Source: Sva-07 sp963717385 (lineage in GTDB: Bacteria > Actinomycetota > Acidimicrobiia > Acidimicrobiales > Ilumatobacteraceae). Taken from it: DNA of 64,000 bases. The number at the start of each line of letters is the position of its first letter. Positions within the stretch are counted from its first letter, which is position 1. Under the pieces are notes generated by a model. It ran no database searches, was not told the origin of the DNA, and was given only the letters and a program-made list of their open reading frames with translations. The translations under genes were made by a program, and so were the position numbers. Location of the stretch: NCBI GenBank assembly GCA_963717385.1, contig CAVQWE010000005.1, forward strand, positions 62,001-126,000, read 5' to 3'. This document shows positions 10,167 through 25,338 of the stretch, piece after piece.

Positions 10167-11777
10167 ATGGGAGTGCTGACGTCCGATCCACTCCTCGTGT
10201 TGTTCGTGGTGGTGGCCGTTGGTGCCGCGATCGCGCGGGTCCGCTTCCGCGGCGTCGGGCTCGGACCGGCAGCTGCATTGTTCGCCGGCCTCGCGATCTC
10301 GGCATTCGAGCCCTCTCTCGCCGATCTCCCCGCCATCGTCCCGCTGTTCGGATTGGCGCTGTTCATCTACACCGTCGGTCTGGCGTCGGGCCCAGCTTTC
10401 TTCGGGGGACTCCGCCAGGACGGGCTCCGGGTGGCGGTCGCGGTCACCGTCTTGCTCGTTGCCATCGGTTTCACCGTCGCTGGCGTGAGTGCGCTGTTCG
10501 ACTTCGACGACGGAGCCCGCGCTGGTCTCTTCGCTGGTTCACAGACGAACACCCCGGCGTTGTCGGCGGCGTTGGAGCAACTGGCACCCCAGATCACCGC
10601 CGGCGAGGTCACCGATCCGGTCGTCGGCTACTCACTCGCCTATCCGCTCGGCGTGTTGTCGATGATCGTTGCTGCGGGGTTGTCGCTGCGAAGACTCCAA
10701 CATCCGTCGCGACGCGACACACGGGCTGCGATCACGACGCCGGCAAAGTCTCGCAACGTGACGAGTGCAACCGTGATCGTCAGCCGTTCCGACCTTCCGA
10801 CCCTTGGCGACCTGCGATCGTGGGATGGCGAGCGACTTGCGTTCTCCCGAGTCGAACACAACGGTGACGTCGACCTCGCCACCAACGACATCCAGCTCGT
10901 CCCCGGTGACCTCTGCACCGTGATCGGCGATCCCGATGTGGTCGACCGATTCGTGGAGTGGGCTGGACAACGCAGCGAACGACACCTCGCACTCGACCGC
11001 AAGAAGCTCGACTTCCGCCGAATCTCCGTGTCGAAACGGGAACTGGCGGGCGCTCACCTCCGCGATGTCGACCTCGAGGGCCGCTTCGGCGCCATGGCCA
11101 CTCGGGTGCGGCGCGGCGACGCCGACTTGGTCGTCGACCGTGACTTCATCCTCCGCCTCGGCGATCGCCTCCGAGTGGTCGGGCCATCGGAGCGGATGGG
11201 TGAGGTCGCCGAGGCGCTCGGCGATTCCGATCGTGGACTCGGCGAGGTCGACGCACTCGGATTCGCAACCGGGCTGGCGCTCGGCCTGCTCCTCGCGCAG
11301 TTGACCATTCCACTTCCCGGCGGTGGCGAGATCGAACTGGGCGTCGGTGGCGGGCCGTTGATCGTCGCCTTGGTGCTCGGCACCGTGTCGCGCACGGGGC
11401 CGTTCACCTGGCAGATCCCACACGCCGCGAACCTCACGATCCGACAGCTCGGCGTCTCGCTGTTCCTGGGCGGTGTCGGAATCCGTTCGGGAGCGACATT
11501 CGCCGACGCGGTCGGCACCGGGCTCGGCCTGCAGTTGGTCATTGCCGGCGTGCTCGTCACCACTGCGACCGCCGTGCTGGCATCGATCATGGTGCGGGTG
11601 CTCGGCCGAGATCCGGTCGACGGCGCTGGCATGATCTCCGGGATCCAGACCCAACCAGCGGTGCTGGCGTTCGCATCCGAACGCGCCGACGGCGACGAAC
11701 GCATCGACACCGGCTACGCCCTCGTGTTCCCCCTGGCGATGATCCTCAAGCTGATTGTCGTGCAGCTGCTGATCTGA
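10167..11777 (+). CDS. AspT/YidE-type transporter with two TrkA-C (RCK_C) domains
   Basis: This encodes 536 residues. About five membrane segments (residues 5-175) contain GSQTNTPAL. A cytoplasmic region with two TrkA-C-like domains follows (about 200-285 and 285-365), then a second membrane half with the related sequence SGIQTQPAVLAF. The inverted duplication with the TNTPAL-type motif is the signature of the aspartate:alanine exchanger (AAE) family. Members exchange dicarboxylates or amino acids; the substrate here is unknown. It is the only plus-strand gene between rpoC and rpsL. A 42-bp inverted repeat lies 42 bases before the start and may regulate it. Confidence 0.82.
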   Translation: MGVLTSDPLLVLFVVVAVGAAIARVRFRGVGLGPAAALFAGLAISAFEPSLADLPAIVPLFGLALFIYTVGLASGPAFFGGLRQDGLRVAVAVTVLLVAIGFTVAGVSALFDFDDGARAGLFAGSQTNTPALSAALEQLAPQITAGEVTDPVVGYSLAYPLGVLSMIVAAGLSLRRLQHPSRRDTRAAITTPAKSRNVTSATVIVSRSDLPTLGDLRSWDGERLAFSRVEHNGDVDLATNDIQLVPGDLCTVIGDPDVVDRFVEWAGQRSERHLALDRKKLDFRRISVSKRELAGAHLRDVDLEGRFGAMATRVRRGDADLVVDRDFILRLGDRLRVVGPSERMGEVAEALGDSDRGLGEVDALGFATGLALGLLLAQLTIPLPGGGEIELGVGGGPLIVALVLGTVSRTGPFTWQIPHAANLTIRQLGVSLFLGGVGIRSGATFADAVGTGLGLQLVIAGVLVTTATAVLASIMVRVLGRDPVDGAGMISGIQTQPAVLAFASERADGDERIDTGYALVFPLAMILKLIVVQLLI

Positions 11778-11780
11778 ACA

Positions 11781-12824
11781 TCAGTCGTCGGCGGCCCTTG
11801 GCGCCACGATGCGTTCCCGCCCAGTCGCCCAGACCACGATCTCGCCGCCACGTTCGAGCACGAGCGCCCGGAGACCGACGGCGATGAGCACGGGCACGGC
11901 GCCCGCAGCCAACACGAACAACCACGGCACGATGAGGGGCGATGCGGGAAGAGCTGAGAAGAAGAGACCGCACGCCGCGACGATCCCCGAGACCCCACCC
12001 GCTGCAGGGAGATCGGAGTACATCGGGTCGACATCGCAGGCGGCAACCGGGCGGGTGAACCGCGTGGCCAGGCGACCGCGGGAAAGGGTGCCGGCGACTC
12101 CCAGCATCACCGCGGCGGCGACCACTGCGATGGCGGTCGGGGCCTGGTGATCGACCAGGCGTGTGGCATCACCCCACCATCCCGAGGCCGATGCGCCGAT
12201 CGCCCCGAACGACGCGAGCACTGCAACCGGCGCCACGACCGAAAACGCTGCCGCCAGACCGAACGCAAGCGGCGCAACCCGCACGGGCCGCGGCAGCCGA
12301 GGAGTCGTGTACGTCGACGGATGGGGTGGTAGCCACGACCCGGTCGCCGGGTCGTAACCGTGGCGCTTCAGGACACGGCGACGGTTGACACGACCTCCGA
12401 CAACCCCGCCCACGACGTACACACCAAGACAGATGAGGAGCATCGGCATCTCGGAGCGCGAGAACTGCGGTGGATGCTGCATCGAGAACACCAGGTAGGA
12501 GACCCACAAGGGGGACAGAATCCAGACCAATCGGCGGAGCCCGAACAGGCCTCGGACATCGTCGAGCATCCAAGGGTGCCAGCGCGGTTCGAGTCGTCCA
12601 TCGAACAGTCGGTACTTCAAGTAGACGCCGAGGGGCGGGCGGCTGCGGGCGCGTTCGGCCCATCCGGCGAGCACGACGTCCGCAAGCGCGTGGGCACCGT
12701 ACGGACGGCGCTCGCCGGCAAGTTCGGCTTCGTGGAAGGTCGCTTCGATCTCTGCGGAGCGCTGGCCACGGAATCTCCGCGGGAACGCATGCAACGCACA
12801 CCGGAGCCGCAACGGCGCGCTCAC
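11781..12824 (-). CDS. Multi-pass membrane protein co-encoded with PadR regulator
   Basis: This encodes 347 residues. The N-terminal soluble part contains FRGQRSAEIEATFHEAEL, reminiscent of the short helical segment found in membrane proteins paired with PadR regulators. At least six hydrophobic segments follow between residues 90 and 325. Its start overlaps the padR stop by 4 bases (ATGA), so translation is coupled. PadR family regulators often control the membrane protein encoded next to them, so this is probably the regulated partner. It ends 3 bases from the convergent transporter gene. No enzymatic motif is seen. Confidence 0.65.
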   Translation of the reverse strand: MSAPLRLRCALHAFPRRFRGQRSAEIEATFHEAELAGERRPYGAHALADVVLAGWAERARSRPPLGVYLKYRLFDGRLEPRWHPWMLDDVRGLFGLRRLVWILSPLWVSYLVFSMQHPPQFSRSEMPMLLICLGVYVVGGVVGGRVNRRRVLKRHGYDPATGSWLPPHPSTYTTPRLPRPVRVAPLAFGLAAAFSVVAPVAVLASFGAIGASASGWWGDATRLVDHQAPTAIAVVAAAVMLGVAGTLSRGRLATRFTRPVAACDVDPMYSDLPAAGGVSGIVAACGLFFSALPASPLIVPWLFVLAAGAVPVLIAVGLRALVLERGGEIVVWATGRERIVAPRAADD

Positions 12825-13150
12825 GACGCACCTGCCAGACGGTGCCTGGCCGCGTTCAGCAGCTGCTCGCGCCGCTCCAGTTCCGACGCGAGCGCTCCTC
12901 GGCCGTGGTCGGTGAGGCGGTAGTACCGACGCTCACGTCCATCGACGACTTCGGCGCCAACTGCTGCCACGCATCCGTTGTCCTGCAGACGTTCGAGGGC
13001 GCCATAGAGCGTGCCCGTGCCCAGACGCACCCGGCCGTCACTCAGGTCTCGCACCTCGGACAAGATCGCGTACCCGTGGAGATCACCATCGGCGAGGACG
13101 GCCATGATCGAGGTGTCGACATCACCCAGCGGCTTGGAACCTCTCCCCAC
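12821..13150 (-). CDS. PadR family transcriptional regulator
   Basis: This encodes 109 residues from a GTG start. The winged-helix signature is visible as DLHGYAILSEV near residue 23, GTLYGALERLQDNG near 46 and RRYYRLTDHGRGAL near 73. These proteins bind palindromic operators as dimers and usually repress their own operon. It is the first gene of a two-gene operon with the membrane protein that overlaps it. The long inverted repeat at 13190-13239 ends 40 bases upstream and is a candidate operator, although it does not look like the classical ATGT-N8-ACAT PadR site. Confidence 0.88.
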   Translation of the reverse strand: MGRGSKPLGDVDTSIMAVLADGDLHGYAILSEVRDLSDGRVRLGTGTLYGALERLQDNGCVAAVGAEVVDGRERRYYRLTDHGRGALASELERREQLLNAARHRLAGAS

Positions 13151-13189
13151 ACCGCGACCATACGTCGTCTCACGACCTATGTCTACCGC

Positions 13190-13239
13190 CGAGGCGATGA
13201 GCCAAGTGACGACATTTGGGCGGTTGGCTCATCGCCTCG
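13190..13239. repeat. 42-bp inverted repeat, copy 3, arms extended to 16 bp
   Basis: Arms CGAGGCGATGAGCCAA and TTGGCTCATCGCCTCG are perfectly complementary, with an 18-nt spacer (13206-13223). The 12-bp core arms match the copies at 2573 and 10084. It lies between the rpoC terminator and the padR start. Confidence 0.8.
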
Positions 13240-13254
13240 CGTGCTCTCGGGACG

Positions 13255-13289
13255 CGCAACGACCCGGGCACGTGGCCCGGGTCGTTGCG
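13255..13289 (-). terminator. rpoBC operon terminator
   Basis: A perfect 15-bp stem (CGCAACGACCCGGGC and its complement) with a 5-nt loop starts 22 bases after the rpoC stop. The strong GC stem without a U-tract fits an actinobacterial terminator for the rplKAJL-rpoBC unit. Confidence 0.85.
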
Positions 13290-13310
13290 TCAGTTCGTGG
13301 TGATCGGACG

Positions 13311-17225
<3,915 letters not shown>

Positions 17226-17270
17226 GTTTTTCTCTTTCGCGTCGGTCTTCGTTGTCTTCGTTCGGGGCTT

Positions 17271-17305
17271 CGATCACCCCAGGGGTCAGACCCCAGGAGT
17301 GATCG
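17271..17305. repeat. GGGGTCAGACCCC palindrome in rpoB-rpoC gap
   Basis: An imperfect 35-bp palindrome has outer arms CGATCAC/GTGATCG around the core GGGGTCAGACCCC. A related core recurs at 17344-17356, and a close relative is at 23235-23263. It may act as an intercistronic stability or attenuation hairpin. Confidence 0.7.
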
Positions 17306-17335
17306 TTTGGCGTCGGCGTGATCGTCGGTGGAAGA

Positions 17336-20986
<3,651 letters not shown>

Positions 20987-21252
20987 GGATCACTCTCCAA
21001 AAAATCGAGGGTGGACGACGCAGAATGCTGCGACGTGATGCCGGGCGCGCTGATCCAGACCGAAGGGACGGTGGGGGAACAGGTGACACACGGCAACGGG
21101 CAATGCTATCGGTGCGGGACGCACAACGTCAACCGCCCTCGACGCAGTTTCGTCGAGCGGGACGGGGGCATTCGCTGAATTGCCGGTCAAGGTAAAGAAA
21201 TCGCCCGCGGATGTCAAGCATTCGGGACGAACTGTCATCGCATCGTGACGCG

Positions 21253-21284
21253 CAACACCCCGGGAGCTGACCCCCGGGGTGTTG
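21253..21284 (-). terminator. Hairpin between rplL and rpoB (terminator/attenuator)
   Basis: A 12-bp stem (CAACACCCCGGG with CCCGGGGTGTTG) lies 38 bases after the rplL stop and about 270 bases before rpoB. In E. coli a partial terminator at the same place reduces rpoBC relative to rplJL; the same role is inferred here. Confidence 0.75.
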
Positions 21285-21321
21285 CTTCACGTGGTGCTTC
21301 GAACGCCCGCAGGCGCAGGAG

Positions 21322-21705
21322 TCACTTCAGTTCGACGGTGGCGCCGACTTCTTCGAGCTTGGCCTTGGCAGCTTCTGCATCAGACTTGCTGGCCTTCTCC
21401 ATCAGCGCCTTCGGCGCAGCGTCGACGAGGTCCTTGGCGTCCTTCAGGCCCACGCCGAGCAGGTCCTTGACGACCTTGACGACCTGGATCTTCTGAGCGC
21501 CGGCGCTCTCGAGGACGACGTCGAATTCGTCCTTCTCCTCTTCAGCAGCAGCGTCGCCGCCACCGCCGGCCGGGGCCGCGGCAGCAACTGCCATCGGTGC
21601 AGCAGCGGTGACGTCGAACTTCTCTTCGAAGGCGTCGAGCAGTTCCTTGAGCTCGATGACGGTCATGTTGCTGATCGCCTCGAGGACTTCTTCCTTGGTG
21701 GACAT
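21322..21705 (-). CDS. rplL: 50S ribosomal protein L7/L12
   Basis: This encodes 127 residues, starting MSTKEEVLEAISNMTVIELK. The N-terminal dimerisation helices are followed by an Ala/Gly-rich hinge and an acidic stretch, then the C-terminal factor-binding domain (EKIQVVKVVKDLLGVGLK-type sequence) ending GATVELK. It forms the ribosomal stalk that recruits GTPase factors. It lies 45 bases after rplJ, and the pair is controlled by the L10 leader. Confidence 0.97.
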   Translation of the reverse strand: MSTKEEVLEAISNMTVIELKELLDAFEEKFDVTAAAPMAVAAAAPAGGGGDAAAEEEKDEFDVVLESAGAQKIQVVKVVKDLLGVGLKDAKDLVDAAPKALMEKASKSDAEAAKAKLEEVGATVELK

Positions 21706-21750
21706 TGTTTTCTCCTGTTTTCAGTTCGTTGGTTCAGTACGTGGGGTGGA

Positions 21751-22290
21751 TCAGGCGACCTCGTCGGCCGACTGCTTTTCGATGAGTGCCGACAAGCCGT
21801 AGGCGAAGTTTCGCGGGAGCGCCTGAAGCAGACCAGCGGTCTTGACCAGTGGCGCCTGGAACGCGCCGGCCAGACGGGCCAGCAGTTCTTCGCGCGACGG
21901 CAAGCTGGCGAGTGCCTTGACGTCATCGGCGGACATCGGGCTGCTGCCCAACATTCCGCCCTTGATGACGAGCAGCGGGTTCGCCTTGCTCTGGTCGAGC
22001 AGCGCCTTTGCGGCCGCCACCGAATCACCGGTGACGAACGTGAGCGCCGTCGGTCCGAGCAGATGCTCGTTGAGTCCTTCGTAGCCGGCGTCCGTTGCGG
22101 CGATGCGGGCCAGGGTGTTCTTGTACACCTTGTGCTCGGCACCGGCCGCGCGCAGCGGGATTCGAAGATTGGCCAACTGGCCGACCGACATCCCCCGGTA
22201 CTCGGAGACGAACACCGCGACGCTGTTGTTCAGCTTCTCGGTGATCTCCTTGACGGTTGCGACCTTGTCGGGTCGTGGGTTCGTTGTCAT
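21751..22290 (-). CDS. rplJ: 50S ribosomal protein L10
   Basis: This encodes 179 residues from the ATG of MTTNPRPDKVATVKEITEKL; eight in-frame codons upstream are discounted because the family starts here. The conserved YRGMSVGQLANLR is present, and the C-terminal helix that carries L7/L12 dimers ends the protein. L10 anchors the stalk on 23S rRNA and represses its own operon by binding the mRNA leader. It is preceded by that leader. Confidence 0.95.
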   Translation of the reverse strand: MTTNPRPDKVATVKEITEKLNNSVAVFVSEYRGMSVGQLANLRIPLRAAGAEHKVYKNTLARIAATDAGYEGLNEHLLGPTALTFVTGDSVAAAKALLDQSKANPLLVIKGGMLGSSPMSADDVKALASLPSREELLARLAGAFQAPLVKTAGLLQALPRNFAYGLSALIEKQSADEVA

Positions 22291-22319
22291 GTGTGCATAC
22301 CTCCTCTCGCTCAACTCGT

Positions 22320-22460
22320 GGTGCTCGCATCAGATGCGAACACCGACGAGGAGCCCACGCTGCAAACAGGGTGGTTCTTCGGCGATATGCACCTCGGTTG
22401 GCGAATCCGCGGATTCATTACCCGCACGGCGGCGGACCAACGGTCTCTGGCGAGCGACCG
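22320..22460 (-). ncRNA. Ribosomal protein L10 leader (autoregulatory mRNA element)
   Basis: In the 189-base gap between rplA and rplJ the minus strand reads AGAGACCGTTGGTCCGCC, then a loop, then GCCAACCGAGGTGCA. This matches the actinobacterial pattern of the L10 leader, where ACCGTTGGT pairs with GCCAACC to form the L10-(L12)4 binding kink-turn. A second small hairpin (GTTCGCATC with GATGCGAGC) follows nearer the gene. Repression of rplJL by excess L10 is the known role. Confidence 0.8.
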
Positions 22461-22479
22461 GATATGTGGATCTTGAACT

Positions 22480-23172
22480 CTACTCCGGCTTGAGCCGACC
22501 CGTGTCGACGTGGACACCGGGGCCCATGGTCGATGACACGGTGATCTTGCGCAGGTACCGACCTTTGGCCGATGCCGGCTTCGCGCGCTGGATCTCGTCG
22601 ATCACCGCACGGAAGTTCTGCTCGAGCGCGGCCGGCTCGAAGCTGGCCTTGCCGAGCGGCACGTGCACGTTGCCGTAGCGGTCGGTGCGGTACTCGACCT
22701 TGCCGCCCTTGAAGTCTTGGACGGCCTTGCCGACGTCGGGGGTGACCGTGCCGGTCTTCGGGTTGGGCATCAGACCACGAGGGCCGAGCACTCGACCGAG
22801 ACGACCGACGGTCGGCATCATGTCGGGTGTGGCGATCACGAGATCGAAGTCCATCTTGCCGCCTTCGACCTCGGCGAGGAGATCATCGGCGCCGACGATG
22901 TCGGCTCCGGCTTCACGGGCCTGGTCGGCGGCTTCACCGGTGGCGAACACCGCAACACGGATGTCCTTGCCGGTTCCGGCGGGCAGCGCGACGGTGCCGC
23001 GCACCATCTGGTCGGCCTTGCGGGGGTCGACGCCGAGACGGATCGACACGTCGACACCTTCGTCGAACTTGGCCGATGCCATCGTCTTGACGAGACCAAC
23101 GGCCTCGGCCGGACCGTAGAACTGGTCGCGGTCGAACTTCTTCAGCGCGTCTGCGTACTTCTTGCCTGACAT
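22480..23172 (-). CDS. rplA: 50S ribosomal protein L1
   Basis: This encodes 230 residues, starting MSGKKYADALKKFDRDQFYG. The L1 signature GLMPNPKTGTVTPDVGKAV lies near residue 130. L1 forms the mobile stalk that helps release deacylated tRNA from the E site and in many bacteria represses rplKA. The length is usual. It follows rplK after a gap of about 95 bases that contains a repeat palindrome. Confidence 0.97.
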   Translation of the reverse strand: MSGKKYADALKKFDRDQFYGPAEAVGLVKTMASAKFDEGVDVSIRLGVDPRKADQMVRGTVALPAGTGKDIRVAVFATGEAADQAREAGADIVGADDLLAEVEGGKMDFDLVIATPDMMPTVGRLGRVLGPRGLMPNPKTGTVTPDVGKAVQDFKGGKVEYRTDRYGNVHVPLGKASFEPAALEQNFRAVIDEIQRAKPASAKGRYLRKITVSSTMGPGVHVDTGRLKPE

Positions 23173-23234
23173 TTTCTGTCTCCCTCAGTGGTTGGCCCGC
23201 CGGGCGAGGTCGTCCCGGTCGTGGCGTTGGTGGA

Positions 23235-23263
23235 TTGCATCGGGGGTCTGACCCCCGGTGCAA
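23235..23263. repeat. GGGGTCTGACCCC palindrome between rplK and rplA
   Basis: A 29-bp palindrome, outer TTGCA/TGCAA and inner CGGGGGTC/GACCCCCG, starts 3 bases beyond the rplK stop. It belongs to the same family as the two elements between rpoB and rpoC. Confidence 0.7.
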
Positions 23264-23266
23264 CGA

Positions 23267-23692
23267 TTACTTGACTTCGATGCCCATGCTCCGGGCGGTA
23301 CCGCGGACCTGGAGCTTGGCAGCATCCATGTCGTTGGCGTTCAGGTCGGGCATCTTGATGGTGGCGATCTCTTCGACCTGCGCCTCGGTGATCGAACCTG
23401 CAACCTCGGAACCCGGGTTGCTCGATGCCTTCGGCAATCCGGCCATCTCGCGGATCAACACCGCGGTGGGCGGGGTCTTGAGCACGAAATCGAAGGTGCG
23501 ATCCTCGTAGATCGTGATCTCGGTCGGCACCACGGTGCCGGCCTGGGCCTCGGTCTGGGCGTTGTACGCCTTGACGAAATCCATGATTGCGATGCCGTGC
23601 GGGCCGAGCGCGGTGCCGACTGGCGGCGCAGGGCTGGCCTTGCCGGCCTCGATCTGGATCTTGACGACCGTGAGTACTTTTTTCTTCGCCAT
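23267..23692 (-). CDS. rplK: 50S ribosomal protein L11
   Basis: This encodes 141 residues, starting MAKKKVLTVVKIQIEAGKAS. The Pro-rich PAPPVGTALGPHGI, target of thiostrepton-type antibiotics with 23S rRNA, lies near residue 20, and the C-terminal RNA-binding domain ends at RSMGIEVK. It is part of the GTPase-associated centre. It follows nusG by 44 bases in the standard order. Confidence 0.97.
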   Translation of the reverse strand: MAKKKVLTVVKIQIEAGKASPAPPVGTALGPHGIAIMDFVKAYNAQTEAQAGTVVPTEITIYEDRTFDFVLKTPPTAVLIREMAGLPKASSNPGSEVAGSITEAQVEEIATIKMPDLNANDMDAAKLQVRGTARSMGIEVK

Positions 23693-23736
23693 GGCGATGT
23701 TCCTTTACGTGTGAGTGTTCCGTCGCCGGTGGCGAA

Positions 23737-24617
23737 TCAGAGTTTGGCGACCTGGCTGAAGTCCATCTCGACCAGGGTCTCGCGACCGAAGATGTTGACG
23801 AGGACCTTGAGCTTCATGTGGTCGGCGTTGATCTCGGCGATTTCGCCGGTGAAGTCGGCAAACGGGCCTTCCTTCACGCGGACGCTCTCGCCCTCTTCGT
23901 AATCGAGCTTCGCCTTGCGACGAGGCGCCGCGTCGACGCCCTCGGTCTTGGGCGTGAGGAACGTCTTGACCTCACGGCGCGAGAGCGGCGTCGGCTTCTG
24001 GCCGTGCTTGCTCTGACCGACGAAGCCGGTGATGCCCGGCGTGTTGCGAACGCAGTACCACGACTCGTCGTCCATCTGGCACCGTACGAGCAGGTAACCG
24101 GGGAAGACCTTGCGCTGCACGGTCTGCTTCTTGCCGTTCTTGAATTCGTCGACCTCTTCCATGGGGATGACGATCTCGTAGATCTTGTCTTCCATGTTCA
24201 TCGACTGGATGCGCGCCTCGAGGTTGGCGGTGACCTTCTTCTCGTAGCCGCTCTGCGTGTGCACGACGTACCACTGACCTGGGCGCATCGTGGGGTCGTC
24301 GACGGGTTCGGGCTCGGACTCTTCGTGTCGATCGCGTCGGACACCTCGTCGTCTGCGTCGGACTCGTCGTCGGTCGCGCCATCGGTGTCTGCCCGGGAAC
24401 GGACCCGGCGCGGCATCTTCGTCAGCGCCGGGTCTGTCGGTGGTGGTGTCAGACTTCCCGGCACGGCGGAGCCGGTGTCGGACTCGTCGTCGGTCTCGGC
24501 CTCGTCGGCGAGGACGTCGGCGTCGCCGGTGGGGAGGAGATCGACGAGGCTCGCGGCCTCGTCGGTGATGGCTTCGTCGTTGCTCATGTCAGTGGTCTCA
24601 GTCAGGTCGTCGGTCAT
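23737..24617 (-). CDS. nusG: Transcription termination/antitermination factor NusG (frame-disrupted)
   Basis: The core runs from MRPGQWYVVHTQSGYEKKV through the NGN domain (FPGYLLVRCQMDDESWYCVR) to the KOW domain (VKEGPFADFTGEI). It binds RNA polymerase and couples it to Rho or the ribosome. In front lies an acidic extension of about 110 residues starting MTDDLTETTDMSNDEA, as in other actinobacterial NusG. The frame changes near 24322, where DEVSDAIDT should join EESEPEPVDDPTM; one missing base would explain it. Because NusG is important for growth, a sequencing indel is more likely than loss. It lies 7 bases after secE. Confidence 0.92.
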
Positions 24618-24624
24618 GTCAGTG

Positions 24625-24921
24625 TCAGCTCGAGTAGAACCACTGGGAGAGTTCGCTGAACACGAAGTCGAGGCCGCCGACGAGCGCGGTGTACATCACG
24701 ACGGTGATGATCACGATGATCGAGTACCGCTTGACCTCTGGCCGCTGCGGCCAGGCGACCTTGCGCATCTCGTCGCGCACTTCGCGCAGATACTGACGAG
24801 GTCCGACCCGGTCGGACTTCTTCTTCGGTGCCTGCTTCTGGGCGCGCGTGGGCTTGCCCTGCTCGTCCAGGGCACCCATCTTGCGAAGCTGTCGCTTCTG
24901 CTCGCGGTTCAGATCGTCCAT
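24625..24921 (-). CDS. secE: Preprotein translocase subunit SecE
   Basis: This encodes 98 residues from the ATG of MDDLNREQKRQLRKMGALDE; a GTG two codons upstream is an alternative. A basic cytoplasmic tail leads to the conserved EVRDEMRKVAWPQRPEVKRY, then one membrane segment, IIVIITVVMYTALVGGLDFV. SecE clamps SecY in the translocon. It is co-transcribed with nusG, downstream of tRNA-Trp. Confidence 0.94.
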   Translation of the reverse strand: MDDLNREQKRQLRKMGALDEQGKPTRAQKQAPKKKSDRVGPRQYLREVRDEMRKVAWPQRPEVKRYSIIVIITVVMYTALVGGLDFVFSELSQWFYSS

Positions 24922-24957
24922 TGACACAATGTCGGTGATTTCTCGTTCGGTGGTGGG

Positions 24958-25030
24958 CAGGGCAGGAGGGACTCGAACCCCCGACCGTCGGTTTTGGAGA
25001 CCGATGCTCTACCAGCTGAGCTACTGCCCT
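24958..25030 (-). tRNA. tRNA-Trp (CCA anticodon)
   Basis: A 73-nt cloverleaf has acceptor stem AGGGCAG/CTGCCCT, D-arm TAGCTCAGCTGGTAGAG, anticodon loop CTCCAAA (anticodon CCA) and T-arm GGGGGTTCGAGTCCC. The 3' CCA is not encoded. It lies between rpmG and secE, a common place for tRNA-Trp. Confidence 0.97.
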
Positions 25031-25135
25031 CGGGCGGGATGCGCCGAGTACCCAGTCGAGGGTACCAGCGATCCCAGAAGGCTGACTGTGGTCGTTTCCG
25101 ACCGCACTCGCTGCCCGTCTGTCAGCGCCTGGGGG

Positions 25136-25300
25136 TCAGCGGGTCTCCTTGTGGAGGGTGTGCTGACGCTCGTTGGCGCAGTACTTCTTCATCTCGAGAC
25201 GCTCACGGTCGTTGACCTTGGACTTCATCGTGATGTAGTTGCGTCGTTTGCACTCGGTGCACTCGAGGGTCACTTTGACCCGCTTGTCACTCTTGGCCAT
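25136..25300 (-). CDS. rpmG: 50S ribosomal protein L33, with an incomplete zinc-ribbon Cys set
   Basis: This short gene encodes 54 residues: MAKSDKRVKVTLECTECK, then RRNYITMKSKVNDRERLEM, then KKYCANERQHTLHKETR. The first Cys pair (CTEC) is intact. The second, normally CPxC, reads CANE, so only three of four Cys remain. L33 is a small 50S protein that exists in zinc-binding (four Cys) and zinc-independent forms; this one looks transitional. It lies between tuf and tRNA-Trp in the usual order. Confidence 0.95.
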   Translation of the reverse strand: MAKSDKRVKVTLECTECKRRNYITMKSKVNDRERLEMKKYCANERQHTLHKETR

Positions 25301-25338
25301 GTCGAACTTCTCTCTCTCGGATCCTGAATCGGATCAAA

